Source of the DNA: Chrysomallon squamiferum
Taxonomy: Eukaryota > Mollusca > Gastropoda > Neomphalida > Peltospiridae
NCBI GenBank assembly: GCA_012295275.1
Contig: CM022674.1
Coordinates: forward strand, 1,988,242 to 2,052,241
Length of the DNA: 64,000 bases
Reading direction: 5' to 3'
The translations under genes and the position numbers were made by a program. Shown here in pieces: positions 47,950-61,230 of this stretch; the first letter of the stretch is position 1, and each line of letters begins with the position of its first letter. The notes below the pieces were generated by a model that was given only the letters and a program-made list of their open reading frames with translations, had not been told where the DNA came from and ran no database searches.

Positions 47950-48472
47950 TTCACAGAATAAAAATATCAAAAGAGAACTTCTAAGAAGAGAAAATGTTCC
48001 CGAAAATAATTTCATTCTTAACGATCTTCACTGGTCGCCCTGGATTAAAGTAATAAGTCCGAACAAAGCAGACGACACGTTCGTGAAAAGACGGGGAAAC
48101 GGACGAGGTTACCGGAAAGAGACTATTTTCCAGGGGAAGACAACCCTCCCGGCTTTGTACGAGGTGTCTGTGCAAACCCGAAACAGAACACGACGTCACG
48201 TCGTTCTCCGCAAGTTTGCCAGGCACCTTCCTAAATCAGTCACGTGGGAGAGTCGTCTGCTGGGGCGCTTTGACGTCAGACGTCAGGTCGATGAGGTCAT
48301 CAGACGAGGCTGCTGTGTATTTGTGAGGAGGGTCATTTTAAGAAGGCAGACGTATGTCCAGAAGACGTCGTCGTTTCTGAGCATCTACGATTATGCATGG
48401 ATGAAAAATTCGAGAAAAACGCACCGTTCCGTTGTGAAAGGAGAAATTAAAATTTCAGACGATTTGTACTGA
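46080..48472 (+). CDS. VWA-domain protein, intact copy (459 aa)
   Basis: Coding exons: 46103-46549 (the exon opens at 46080 after TTTTTAG), 47075-47242, 47412-47660 and 47957-48472, all in phase 0. Residues 8-210 form a von Willebrand A fold. The metal site is Asp17-x-Thr19-x-Ser21 in SFDTTGSMS, Thr71, Asp91 in GGGD and Asp122 in GDANPH. The GGGD and GDANPH style is like VWA domains of VwkA-type alpha-kinases. No signal peptide or membrane segment is seen, so it is probably intracellular. Exon 3 encodes a Lys-rich linker. Exon 4 encodes a basic domain of about 170 residues that I do not recognise. The acceptor before the ATG implies a 5' noncoding exon. Function is unknown; metal-dependent protein binding is the family expectation. 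Confidence 0.85.
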
Positions 48473-48476
48473 AAAC

Positions 48477-48479
<3 letters not shown>

Positions 48480-48546
<67 letters not shown>
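48480..48546. repeat. (GA)n after the VWA stop, unit 1
   Basis: GA run seven bases after the TGA. The unit 2 counterpart at about 53111-53173 is slightly shorter. Confidence 0.93.
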
Positions 48547-48551
<5 letters not shown>

Positions 48552-48825
48552 CATACATTGTAACAACTGTTTATTAAGTCCAATGTGTTATGTAATATCT
48601 GTTTCCATCATTAGTATTTCCATTGTGTTTATGTCTAAATTTGTTATTTTGTAGCCTAATGAAAAACAAACAATTGACTCTCGCTGTTTATGTATGATCA
48701 ATGAAGCGAATTACAGTGATAAAGGATACATTTTACAATATACGTATAAACTGTTTATAATTATTTAAAACAAATACATTGTTACCTATTATTTATTGTC
48801 TGTTATGCATTTTATTTTAAATTGC

Positions 48826-48831
48826 AATAAA
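48826..48831 (+). terminator. VWA gene polyadenylation signal
   Basis: GCAATAAATG about 350 bases after the stop. It is repeated in unit 2 at 53449-53454. Placement is plausible, not proven. Confidence 0.45.
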
Positions 48832-48984
48832 TGTTTAATGAATATTCTATGGTTTGTCGTTTTGAGGAAACGTGGTTAGAAAGATTACACCATTAAACTG
48901 ACATAAAAAGCGTTCACCTTGATGGTTCATTTTTGTCATTCATCTTCCTAAATACCTCACTTTCTATTGCTGTTTCGTGTTCTC

Positions 48985-49102
48985 CCAAACCTTATATTAT
49001 ATTATATTATATTATATTATATTATATTATATTATATTATATTATATTATTTATTGTATTTCTTCTTCTTTATTCTCCTGCTTGAATTCGTATAAATCGT
49101 TT

Positions 49103-49145
<43 letters not shown>
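48985..49145. repeat. (TTATA)n and (TC)n, unit 1
   Basis: TTATA run to about 49050 and TC run at about 49104-49145. The same pair lies at about 53614-53767 in unit 2. Confidence 0.9.
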
Positions 49146-49147
<2 letters not shown>

Positions 49148-49606
49148 ATATACATAAGTGTGTGTATATATCAAGATAAGGTTAAAAACAATAAATAAAA
49201 CATAATAAATAAACAAATTAGTAATAATAATTCAAAAAATAATAGTAAGAAAAGATAACCAGTGAATAAATACAAATAAGTAATTAAATAATGAATTCAG
49301 TTACATCAGTATTATTAAACCAAATGTATAGCAGAAGAAAGAAAATCCAACGACAATCATTATTTTATTTCTGACAGCAAGTAACTTGAGAACAAATTAT
49401 TTATTGATTCTTTTGTTTATTTATTTATTCAAATTATTTTTATAAGCACCTTACTACACGCAGTAACTCACATTAAAAAAAAGGTCTTTGAATTATCAGT
49501 TATGGTAATGCGCTAGCGGAAGGATTTAGATGAATACATTATAGTTCAGTGTATAATAGAGAAACAGGAGCCGATTTCAAACCGCTGACACGTATTATTG
49601 ACGAAG

Positions 49607-49614
49607 TATATAAG
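49607..49614 (+). promoter_or_regulatory. Candidate TATA box, distal ATP13A promoter
   Basis: TATATAAG lies about 150 bases before the ATG at 49760, with an exact copy at 54229-54236 before the proximal first exon. It runs into AAGGGAGATAACTC, a word of a type common in molluscan repeats, so it may be coincidental. Confidence 0.35.
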
Positions 49615-49759
49615 GGAGATAACTCTATTTCATTTACAAACAATAATTACTTTCTCAAGTTTCTGGTCATATGGTCAGGATTACAATTGTTTCAACATCC
49701 CACCCAGAAAAAATGACCTAGTGTCATCACAATGCGTTTCCGTCTGTACTGTGAGAAGT

Positions 49760-49775
49760 ATGAGTCCCCGTACAG
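49760..49775 (+). CDS. ATP13A: Distal duplicate of the ATP13A first coding exon
   Basis: ATG plus 13 bases encode MSPRT and the first base of codon 6, followed by the donor GTTAGT. It is identical to 54382-54397. The phase (1) fits ATP13A exon 2 at 56164. It also fits a good acceptor at 50845-50846 that leads in frame into the truncated VWA copy. Before the duplication this was presumably the only first exon. Confidence 0.7.
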
Positions 49776-50846
49776 GTTAGTAAATGACTAATTAAAGTGT
49801 CTTTGAAATGTAAAACGTCTGTAGAGAGTTTCGGTGTTTTGAATCATGAACGATTTTACGATAGCTCACGTCTGCCGAAAGTGATAACTTGATACCGATG
49901 CGGCAGTAGTTATTTCATTTGACAAAGTGATCTGTTGACATTGCACCTTTATTTTTATTTTCATATCATTATTTTTTGTAGTACAAAATCGTACGGAAAT
50001 CGCGATTAAAACTGCTTTTATTAAGGCTTAAATCTAATCTGCATGATCATTATTATTACACAGTTTACAGTAATAATATTATTATATGTTAACCGATTTT
50101 AGTAAATTACTGAGACAAAGTCTGATCATTCCAGCTATTTTGCACTTTAAAAGGAATACTAAATTTAGACTGTCAGTGTTTAGATAACTCACGTAATTTG
50201 ACAATTTTGGCAAACTTTCAAATTACGATAGATTAGTATTATTTGAATGTGACAGATGTATATGGCAACAGGTGTTTACCGATTGTTATTAACTGTTACC
50301 TGTTGATAATGATTAGTAAATGTAAAGGTATTGATTAAAAAATAATTACTTCCATTATTAAAAACTAATTTAATGTTTCACTGAAGAAAAGAATGTTAAA
50401 CTATATGTCAATTATGGGAGTATCATTATTTACAATATAAAATAAGTTTTTAATTTATATTTAAAATATGCATATTTCCATGTAAGTGAGTGTGTGTATC
50501 AATAAAAATATACATCAAACAGAAACAACTAGTAATAACAATGATGACACATACACAAAAAAAACTACTAAAATAATAATACTTTTGAATTAGAAATTAG
50601 TCTTTCTGAAGCAATAACTATTTGGTGTAGATAAAAAAAATATATAGTTAAACTTGAAGTAATCATGTAGTTTATTTTTGTCACTTGTTAGCATAGATTT
50701 TACTCAGTATTTTGCAATGATATTGTTGTTTTATGTTTTACTTTCAAAAGTCTTACTGCTTATCTAAAAAAATAATATAAAAACTGTATAAGTCCACTTT
50801 CACTTTTGAAACTTGTCAAATCAACAAGATTTCTCTTTCCATCTAG

Positions 50847-51887
50847 AAATAATCTTCTGTTTATGGGATTCTGCAAAGAAAGTGAAAATAAAATACATAT
50901 ACGTCACCAAGTTTGTCGACTTTACTGATGACGTAGCCAAACTCTGTGAATTTGTCAGAAGCGTGGAGAGCACGGGGGGAGGTGACTTCGACGAGTGTTA
51001 CGAGCTCGTATTGCATCAAGTCAATAATGATCTTTCTTGGACTCCCGGATCGAATCGCGTTCTCGTCATGATTGGAGATGCGAACCCGCACGCGCCTGAT
51101 TATCGTGACAACACTCTGAAAATATGCTGGAAAGCAGAAACGAACCTTCTTGCCCGCAAGGTAAGTAATATATTTTTTTGGTGATTTACAACATTACAAA
51201 TAAAATAAATTTCAGTATCATATCACTCACTGGTCAGTACTAGTAACACAAATCAACTAGCCAGTATTGTTTATTATATTGAATTACATGATACACAGAA
51301 TTAGTAAACGTCCATTATACGTAACTCGCACAGTAAGTCATCTATATTTGTTTTAGTTACAGTTTGATCCAATTAGGCGTAGAGAAGTAATGAATATTTA
51401 TCATATATAGACTTAATGGTTAAATAATTAGAAACAGAATATAAATGTAATGACCCTTGATAATAAGACTACTTATTTTCTATTAATAGGTCATTATCAA
51501 AATTAATAAACATAACGTATAGGTAATTTCTGGCCTTAATCCAGCTGTTTGGTTATCATTAAAACAGTTTATCGTCCGTAAAGTAAAATTTCGCACCTTC
51601 AAATATGTGGAAGAATTTGCATTTTTTACCGAATAAGGAATAAAGATATTTCATTTGTGCATTACTTTGAAAATAACTATTCATTTCTTTATTTAACAAT
51701 TTCAGAAAGTAAAAATATACGCTGTTCAATGTTTCGATAACAGAAGTGATAATTTCTACAAAACAATGGCGGAAATGACGTCAGGACATCATCTGAAGTT
51801 GAAAGATTTCTCAAATATGTTCGACTTCTTGATGGCTATTTGTTACAGAGAGCGAGGAGATGATCTGTTTCAGGTACATTTCAAATT

Positions 51888-51919
<32 letters not shown>

Positions 51920-52504
51920 GAACATTGTCAAGTATTTTGAGGTTATTTTAGTATTAATCTGAATATTTATGACAGGCTTTTATTTATTTATTTATTTATT
52001 TATTTATTAAGATTATTTATTTATTTATTTATTTATAATCAGGTATATGAGAAAGAGGTTAGATCAAGATGTCTGGCTGGTGACCTTCACAACGATCTTC
52101 ATGGTCTGTTCTCGGCGCTACATTCAGATGCAGACACCGACAAAACAGTTTCTCGTCTGAAGACGTCAGAGAAAAGAACCAAACCAGTGGCACCAAAGAA
52201 GTTGACCAAGAAAGTCTGGGACAAAGGTCCAGAAAAAGACAAGCTCAGATTGTCTGGATTAAAACCAAAGACGAAAAAACTGGTGATTAAGGTAGGTTTG
52301 ATTCAGTTGTAAAACAATTATTATGAATGAAGATTCGATCAAACTTCTTGACAACAAATATAGCTAGCGCAAATGTGAAGAGAAGTAAAATGAAAGACAC
52401 AGGATGTTTCTTTTTGGTTTAATATTCAGTAGTGTTTTAGAACAGAAAAGATTGTTGATAAATAATTATTTCTTCTAGAAATAGATTGCAGTTATTTTCC
52501 TGTT

Positions 52505-52580
<76 letters not shown>

Positions 52581-53103
52581 TTCACAGAATAAAAATATCA
52601 AAAGAGAACTTCTAAGAAGAGAAAATGTTCCCGAAAATAATTTCATTCTTAACGATCTTCACTGGTCGCCCTGGATTAAAGTAATAAGTCCGAACAAAGC
52701 AGACGACACGTTCGTGAAAAGACGGGGAAACGGACGAGGTTACCGGAAAGAGACTATTTTCCAGGGGAAGACAACCCTCCCGGCTTTGTACGAGGTGTCT
52801 GTGCAAACCCGAAACAGAACACGACGTCACGTCGTTCTCCGCAAGTTTGCCAGGCACCTTCCTAAATCAGTCACGTGGGAGAGTCGTCTGCTGGGGCGCT
52901 TTGACGTCAGACGTCAGGTCGATGAGGTCATCAGACGAGGCTGCTGTGTATTTGTGAGGAGGGTCATTTTAAGAAGGCAGACGTATGTCCAGAAGACGTC
53001 GTCGTTTCTGAGCATCTACGATTATGCATGGATGAAAAATTCGAGAAAAACGCACCGTTCCGTTGTGAAAGGAGAAATTAAAATTTCAGACGATTTGTAC
53101 TGA
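50847..53103 (+). pseudogene. Headless VWA gene copy, possibly a chimeric gene
   Basis: The copy starts at residue 62 (50897) of the VWA protein. It keeps exon 1 remainder to 51160 and exons 51706-51873, 52043-52291 and 52588-53103, all open with intact borders. It lacks the promoter, start codon and residues 1-61, including metal ligands Asp17, Thr19 and Ser21. Exon 2 differs from the parent at three bases, one of them Asp to Glu; exon 4 encodes the same protein. No in-frame ATG precedes Met119. An acceptor TTTCCATCTAG at 50836-50846 opens a frame of 17 codons that joins the VWA frame exactly. If spliced from 49775 the product would be 420 aa. Without that it is a dead copy. Confidence 0.8.
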
Positions 53104-53107
53104 AAAC

Positions 53108-53177
<70 letters not shown>

Positions 53178-53720
53178 ACATTGTAACAACTGTTTATTAA
53201 GTCCAATGTGTTATGTAATATCTGTTTCCATCATTAGTATTTCCATTGTGTTTATGTCTAAATTTGTTATTTTGTAGCCTAATGAAAAACAAACAATTGA
53301 CTCTCGCTGTTTATGTATGATCAATGAAGCGAATTACAGTGATAAAGGATACATTTTACAATATACGTATAAACTGTTTATAATTATTTAAAACAAATAC
53401 ATTGTTACCTATTATTTATTGTCTGTTATGCATTTTATTTTAAATTGCAATAAATGTTTAATGAATATTCTATGGTTTGTCGTTTTGAGGAAACGTGGTT
53501 AGAAAGATTACACCATTAAACTGACATAAAAAGCGTTCACCTTGATGGTTCATTTTTGTCATTCATCTTCCTAAATACCTCACTTTCTATTGCTGTTTCG
53601 TGTTCTCCCAAACCTTATATTATATTATATTATATTATATTATATTATATTATATTATATTATATTATTTATTGTATTTCTTCTTCTTTATTCTCCTGCT
53701 TGAATTCGTATAAATCGTTT

Positions 53721-53769
<49 letters not shown>

Positions 53770-54381
53770 ATATACATAAGTGTGTGTATATATCAAGATA
53801 AGGTTAAAAACAATAAATAAAACATAATAAATAAACAAATTAGTAATAATAATTCAAAAAATAATAGTAAGAAAAGATAACCAGTGAATAAATACAAATA
53901 AGTAATTAAATAATGAATTCAGTTACATCAGTATTATTAAACCAAATGTATAGCAGAAGAAAGAAAATCCAACGACAATCATTATTTTATTTCTGACAGC
54001 AAGTAACTTGAGAACAAATTATTTATTGATTCTTTTGTTTATTTATTTATTCAAATTATTTTTATAAGCACCTTACTACACGCAGTAACTCACATTAAAA
54101 AAAAGGTCTTTGAATTATCAGTTATGGTAATGCGCTAGCGGAAGGATTTAGATGAATACATTATAGTTCAGTGTATAATAGAGAAACAGGAGCCGATTTC
54201 AAACCGCTGACACGTATTATTGACGAAGTATATAAGGGAGATAACTCTATTTCATTTACAAACAATAATTACTTTCTCAAGTTTCTGGTCATATGGTCAG
54301 GATTACAATTGTTTCAACATCCCACCCAGAAAAAATGACCTAGTGTCATCACAATGCGTTTCCGTCTGTACTGTGAGAAGT
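53104..54381 (+). other. Second copy of VWA 3' UTR and ATP13A promoter
   Basis: Matches 48473-49759 of unit 1 almost base for base. It holds the GA, TTATA and TC runs, the AATAAA at 53449 and the TATATAAG at 54229. Confidence 0.85.
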
Positions 54382-56287
54382 ATGAGTCCCCGTACAGGTT
54401 AGTAAATGACTAATTAAAGTGTCTTTGAAATGTAAAACGTCTGTAGAGAGTTTCGGTGTTTTGAATCATGAACGATTTTACGATAGCTCACGTCTGCCGA
54501 AAGTGATAACTTGATACCGATGCGGCAGTAGTTATTTCATTTGACAAAGTGATCTGTTGACATTGCACCTTTATTTTTATTTTCATATCATTATTTTTTG
54601 TAGTACAAAATCGTACGGAAATCGCGATTAAAACTGCTTTTATTAAGGCTTAAATCTAATCTGCATGATCATTATTATTACACAGTTTACAGTAATAATA
54701 TTATTATATGTTAACCGATTTTAGTAAATTACTGAGACAAAGTCTGATCATTCCAGCTATTTTGCACTTTAAAAGGAATACTAAATTTAGACTGTCAGTG
54801 TTTAGATAACTCACGTAATTTGACAATTTTGGCAAACTTTCAAATTACGATAGATTAGTATTATTTGAATGTGACAGATGTATATGGCAACAGGTGTTTA
54901 CCGATTGTTATTAACTGTTACCTGTTGATAATGATTAGTAAATGTAAAGGTATTGATTAAAAAAATAATTACTTCCATTATTAAAAAACTAATTTAATGT
55001 TTCACTGAAGAAAAGAATGTTAAACTATATGTCAATTATGGGAGTATCATTATTTACAATATAAAATAAGTTTTTAATTTATATTTAAAATATGCATATT
55101 TCCATGTAAGTGAGTGTGTGTATCAATAAAAATATACATCAAACAGAAACAACTAGTAATAACAATGATGACACATACACAAAAAAAACTACTAAAATAA
55201 TAATACTTTTGAATTAGAAATTAGTCTTTCTGAAGCAATAACTATTTGGTGTAGATAAAAAAAATATATAGTTAAACTTGAAGTAATCATGTAGTTTATT
55301 TTTGTCACTTGTTAGCATAGATTTTACTCAGTATTTTGCAATGATATTGTTGTTTTATGTTTTACTTTCAAAAGTCTTACTGCTTATCTAAAAAAATAAT
55401 ATAAAAACTGTATAAGTCCACTTTCACTTTTGAAACTTGTCAAATCAACAAGATTTCTCTTTCCATCTAGAAATAATCTTCTGTTTATGGGATTCTGCAA
55501 AGAAAGTGAAAATAAAATACAAGTTTTACTTACTGCTTTCAGTTCACTCTTTTAAATATTTCTTGTTTCTGTTCAGATTTTGTCATTATTGTAACTGTGT
55601 CATGGTGATGCTTTATTAGTATTATCAGGCTTTTTAAAAACAAGGAACTTTTTCAAATACTCACTTGCGAATGAATAGTAGGCTAATATAAAGAGTAGGA
55701 AAAGTTGGTTGATTTGGTGCCATAAATTGATTGTAGACAGTTTTTTATGACTTTTTTTGTATCTGAAACAGCAGCAGACATATTTCCAAACTCCCCCAAT
55801 ATAAACAAATTGGATCAAAATATTGAGTAGAACCTCTTGTAACAAAGAACATGTATATAATTTGCCTGACTGTTATATTTAATAATAATTCTAACTGTCC
55901 ATTTGGAATCCAAAATCTTTGAAATTGATTACCAATGTTTATACAATATCAGAGGTGAGTTTATTTAATTTTTTTTTAAATGACAATTTTCATAAACCTC
56001 TTGTATACTTGTATGTGTGTGTCATTCTTTATTGATACTAAAGATTTGGTGTGAAATATTTTTTTTTAATGAAAGTTTCCCTGTGCTTGTTGTATCATTA
56101 CTTTTCATTAGCAAAGACCTTTGTTAAACAGCTGTTTGTTGCATACTTGGTTATTGTTTCCAGATAAGGATGAGAAGAATGATATTCTGACTAATCTCTT
56201 TGTGACACACATCACAATTAACAATGGAGAAGAAGATGAGTTAGTAAGTAACATGGTAGATTATTGTTGTTATGTGTCTGACTGAGA

Positions 56288-56370
<83 letters not shown>

Positions 56371-57081
56371 CTCTGTTTTCTTTCTTCTCTCTCTCTCTCT
56401 CTCTCTCTCTTCATGTCTGTTTTTCCTTTCGGTCTTTCTATCTCTCTTCATGTCTGTTGCTTGCTCATTCATTTACTATCTCTCTTTCTTTCTCTCACTT
56501 TCTGCTTGTCTCTCATTCACTCAGCCATTCACTCTACATATCTGTACCTCTATCTTTATTATTATTATTATTATTATTTAAAATCACATTACATCCTGTC
56601 TGTTATAAAATGAACACTTGGTGGAATGGGAAATAACTGAATTGTAACAGTAAGAAGAATTGATCCTTCAGTCAGTGCTTTACCACTGACTTACAATCTG
56701 TCATTTCAAGTAACTGATTAAAAATTGATCACATACGAATGTTTAAACTTAATTATATTTTTTTAAACCTCATAAAATTTGTTTTTCTTTCTTTCATTCT
56801 TTCATTCTTTCATTGTTTTATTTTATTTTTAAAAATTTTAGGATTGTTGGGGATATACTGCTAACAGATGGAAGTGTTTCCTATTTGTGTTGTTGATTAT
56901 TTTGACTGGTGGCTTGATTTTGTTAATTGTGAACTGGAAGCCAGAGTTAGAATGTTACCTGAAGAAAAAAAAGTGTCCTCTGTATGATGCTGAGCTTGTT
57001 CTCATTAAAGTGAGTTAATACGTATTGTTCTTTATAATTTGTGTTTGTATGTATATAACATACACAGACACACACACACAT

Positions 57082-57123
<42 letters not shown>

Positions 57124-57329
57124 CATGCATGTTTAAATTGTACTGCATGCTGTATATTAATCTCTAATTCTCTTTCACCATCTGTGTGTGTGTGTGTATG
57201 TGTGGGGGTAGTGTATATGTCAGTTTGAATACTGGCAATATTTATTGTTGTTTTTAATTTTTATATGTGTATGTAAATTTGTTTGAACCTTAATGCATAT
57301 TATATATGTGTGCATGTGTGTAGGCACTG

Positions 57330-57360
<31 letters not shown>

Positions 57361-57443
57361 ATATATTTACTCTGAATACTAGAAGTATTTATTGTTTTTT
57401 TACATTATTATATATGTATCTAAATTTCTTTAAACTTTAATGT

Positions 57444-57479
<36 letters not shown>

Positions 57480-57689
57480 TTAACAGAGTAAAATGTTTGC
57501 AGCTTTAACAAAATAAATTGTGTCTAAAATGCAGCACTATAACACCGATGTTATGTTTCATGGTTTAATCCTATATTTTAGTTTTGTTGCTAAATTCAGT
57601 ATGTTGTAATTTCAGGATAAATTTGGAAATGCTGCAGTTATACAAGTCCAGAAGGTAGATCAGGATGAAATCTGGTAAGTTACCAAGAT

Positions 57690-57724
<35 letters not shown>

Positions 57725-58431
57725 TTTAAAATCAATACTGAGTACTTGTAAATATTTAATATACTTTGAACTATTCCATGAAATCAACTTGCATTGAAAT
57801 AAGCATTTTGCATAGTAATCCAGTAACTAGCCTTTTTAAAATAAAGACTTCGTAACCTACAGATAGCTATAAAATATGGGCTCTGTAAATAACAGTTTAC
57901 CACACAGTATGGACTAGTAGCCTTCAGACTATCACAAAATATGGATTTGTTAACCACAAATTGATCATACTGTGGTCTTGGCCATCACTTAAAAATATGT
58001 GATATTACACTACTTTGGGTTTGGCTAAAGTCATCTTGAGTACTGATGTGCATGATTTTCGGTTGAATTTCATAGAGAAAATGAAATGCAGAGACTCATA
58101 TGTCATATTGAAATGTGATATATGTTGCCTTCCTTAGAACTAATGTTGTCTGCACATTGCTCTATAATCCTAATGGTTCACAAATCGAAGTCTGCACTAG
58201 AATTAGGTAATAAGTTATCAGATATTCAGTAGATGTTTATGAGTTAAAAATTAATTTAGTTTTTATGTTTTATATATGTTTGTGAAATGAAACATTTGAG
58301 ATAAAGACTATTTTTATTTGTTTGTTTGTTTGTTTATTTTGTTTGTTTATTTTTGTTTGTTTATTTATTTTTTGTTTATTTATTTATTTGTTTATTATTT
58401 GTTTTGTTTGTTTATTTGTTTGTTTGTTTGT

Positions 58432-58479
<48 letters not shown>

Positions 58480-60740
58480 TTAATTTAATTTTTTTTTCTC
58501 CAGTGCTACAGACTATTGCACCCAGTCCTACCACGACCTGGACAGACATGATGTTGACAGCGACACAACCGTGCTGACCTTTGAAGACAAGCGCAGCATC
58601 AAGTTCTTTGAACATCAACACACTCGTTACTTCTGGGACTACAGTCTCAACGTATATAAAAAAATAGAGTGAGTTTTTTTTAAATTATAGAACACTTAAA
58701 TGGAATTTTATGTATTAACAAAAATATTCACACAATAATTATTACATAGCATATAAAGTTATCAAAAATATATAACAGATTTTACATAGCATATTATATT
58801 ACTAAATTCATAACTTAGATATTACATGGTATATTATGATATATAAAGTATATTGCATTAGATATTATATAGAATATAATGTTATCGAAAATGTAACATA
58901 TTAGTTATTGCATACCATATAATGTTATACAAAATTGTATAATATGTATTACACAGCATATAATGTTATTGAAATACAGCATTTTAGTTATAATAAAAAA
59001 ATATAATACATTGAATATTACATGGCATATAATGTTATAAAAATGTAACATAGTTATTACATAGTAATCAGTGATATACAAAATATAAAACAATTATTAC
59101 ATAGCATATATAATCTTATAAAATAATACAACATAATAGATATTATACAAAAATAGTAATAATTAAAAAAGGAAAAAAGATTAAAAAAAAGTTTTTAAAA
59201 TTAAATGTATTATATAATATTACATTTCTTTTAATCAGAATTCATTATTTTAGTTTGTGTAAATTAATTAAATTTGTATTTATATTATTTTAATTAAGGT
59301 TTATTATTATTACTTATTTGTTTTTTTTTTTCACAGGGACCTGTCCAACAATGTCAAATGTATCACGATACATGATGAGTATCATGGACTTACAGCTGCT
59401 GAACAGAAACAAAAGTAAATTTAATAAATATTTGTCTGTCTGTCTGTCTATTTATATGTCATCAAATGTATCACGATATGTAATGAGTACCACAGATTCA
59501 AAGTACTAAAACTAAACTTAAGAAATATGAATTTGTCTGTCTGTGTGTCTGTCTTTCTATCTATCTATCTATCTATCTACCTATCTATAGGTCTATGTAG
59601 TAATATAATGTGTCCCAAAGCTAAGAGTTTTATTCAGTTTTTGCATATTCCATATGTATCATATCTGTAGTAAAAGCTAAAAGCTGATGGATTAACATCA
59701 GTATTTATCCTTGTTAGTCCATGGAGCTCACAGCACTTTCCCTGAATTTTTTAGCTTGTTTATACAAAAAAATCTGTAATACTCTCCACTGAATAAAATC
59801 ATAATTAAATCCATATTTTTACATTCATCCACCTTCATTTGACCCAGTCAGTATAATTGAGAGGCATCTTGTTGTACAGAGAATTTATTATCACTAAAGA
59901 TTGGTTTCATAGCATTTATTATCACTAAAGATTGGTTTTCTAGTTTTTATTATCGATAAAGATTGGTTTCCTAGCAACTCAGAACAGTCAGATATGTGAT
60001 TTTTTTCATCATTATCATCTTCATTTCTTCTTCTTCTTCATTTATTTTTCTTCTTATTATTATCATTATCATATGGTAATCTTTGTCTTCTTTCTTCTAA
60101 TTTTTTTATTTTTAGAAATAATGTTATCGTGTGCAAAAATTGAACACTTTTCTACAGCTTAATTATCTGATGGATTTTATTTATTTTTTGAATTTTCAGA
60201 CTTCTTTTACACGGACCAAATTCCATCGATGTTGAAGTGAAAAGTTACTGGCGACTTTTCATAGAAGAGGTAGTTGTCAACTAGATATTCATAGAACTGA
60301 ATGAATAATAAAAATAAAAAAATGCATGAATGAATGAATTAATGCTGATTTAAAGAAATCGTAGCACATTTTAATATATTAACAAAGATTTTTAGTTTGT
60401 TAGTGATAACTGAAAAACAAACTTCTTTGCCAAAATGCAAGTTATTCATACTGGCTTTTAGAGAACATCAACCTTACAGACTCTATATATAAAGAATTTT
60501 CATTCAGTCTCATTCTTTTGCAGAAAATGGCAGCAACCAACTATTCCTTAGACAAAAATCATAGAAAAGTCATATTTAGTAGATTGTTATTTTAATTATT
60601 ATTGTTATTGTTGTATATTAGTATTATCGTTAGTAGTAGTAGTAGTATTCATTTATTGTTATTATTAATATTACAGTTATTAATATTAATATTATTATTA
60701 TTAGTACTATTATTATTATTATTATTTATTGTTACTGTAA

Positions 60741-60772
<32 letters not shown>

Positions 60773-61185
60773 TTTATTTATTGTTACTGTAATTGTTATT
60801 ATTATTATTATTATTTTTATTATTATTATTATTATTATTATGTTTTATTTGCAGGTGCTGAATCCATTTTACATTTTTCAAGTTGCCAGTATCATTCTGT
60901 GGGTGCTGGATGAATATTACTACTACTCAGCAGCCATTTTCTTCATCTCCTTCGTATCCATCTCAATATCACTGTATGAAACCAAAAGGGTATAACTGAT
61001 TTACTATTCTATTTTATAACGTATATTTTATAAAGTCATATCAAAGTAAAAAATAATTATGGTGTAGGAACTTGTCTTAACTCTCTTTTTGTGTGTTTGC
61101 GTTTGTCTGTCTGTGTTTCTGTCTCTGTCTGTCTGTCTGTCTCTCTCTCTCTTTCTCACTTTCTTTCTGTTTATCTGTCTTGTTT

Positions 61186-61230
<45 letters not shown>

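Larger units (their letters stand above)
46287..55521 (+). repeat. Tandem segmental duplication, 2 x ~4.6 kb
   Basis: Unit 1 is 46287-50897 (4,611 bases) and unit 2 is 50898-55521 (4,624 bases). Each starts inside VWA exon 1, runs through VWA exons 2-4 and its 3' UTR, the ATP13A promoter and first coding exon, and ends in ATP13A intron 1. The joint shares ACA with both outer borders (3-base microhomology). The units are nearly identical. Most differences are in VWA intron 1 and microsatellite lengths. The order shows the event was a simple head-to-tail copy. Confidence 0.93.

Noticed and set aside
49598-49780. 60-codon frame through the ATP13A first exon as a longer N-terminus
   Set aside because: It lacks an ATG before 49760, so MSPRT is the first usable start.
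50813-50896. VWA copy 2 as an independent gene starting at 50813
   Set aside because: That frame has no ATG at its start. The only in-frame route found is splicing to 50847 from an upstream exon.
56218-56472. Arg/Glu-rich minus-strand open frame
   Set aside because: It is a translation of the (TC)n run in the ATP13A intron.
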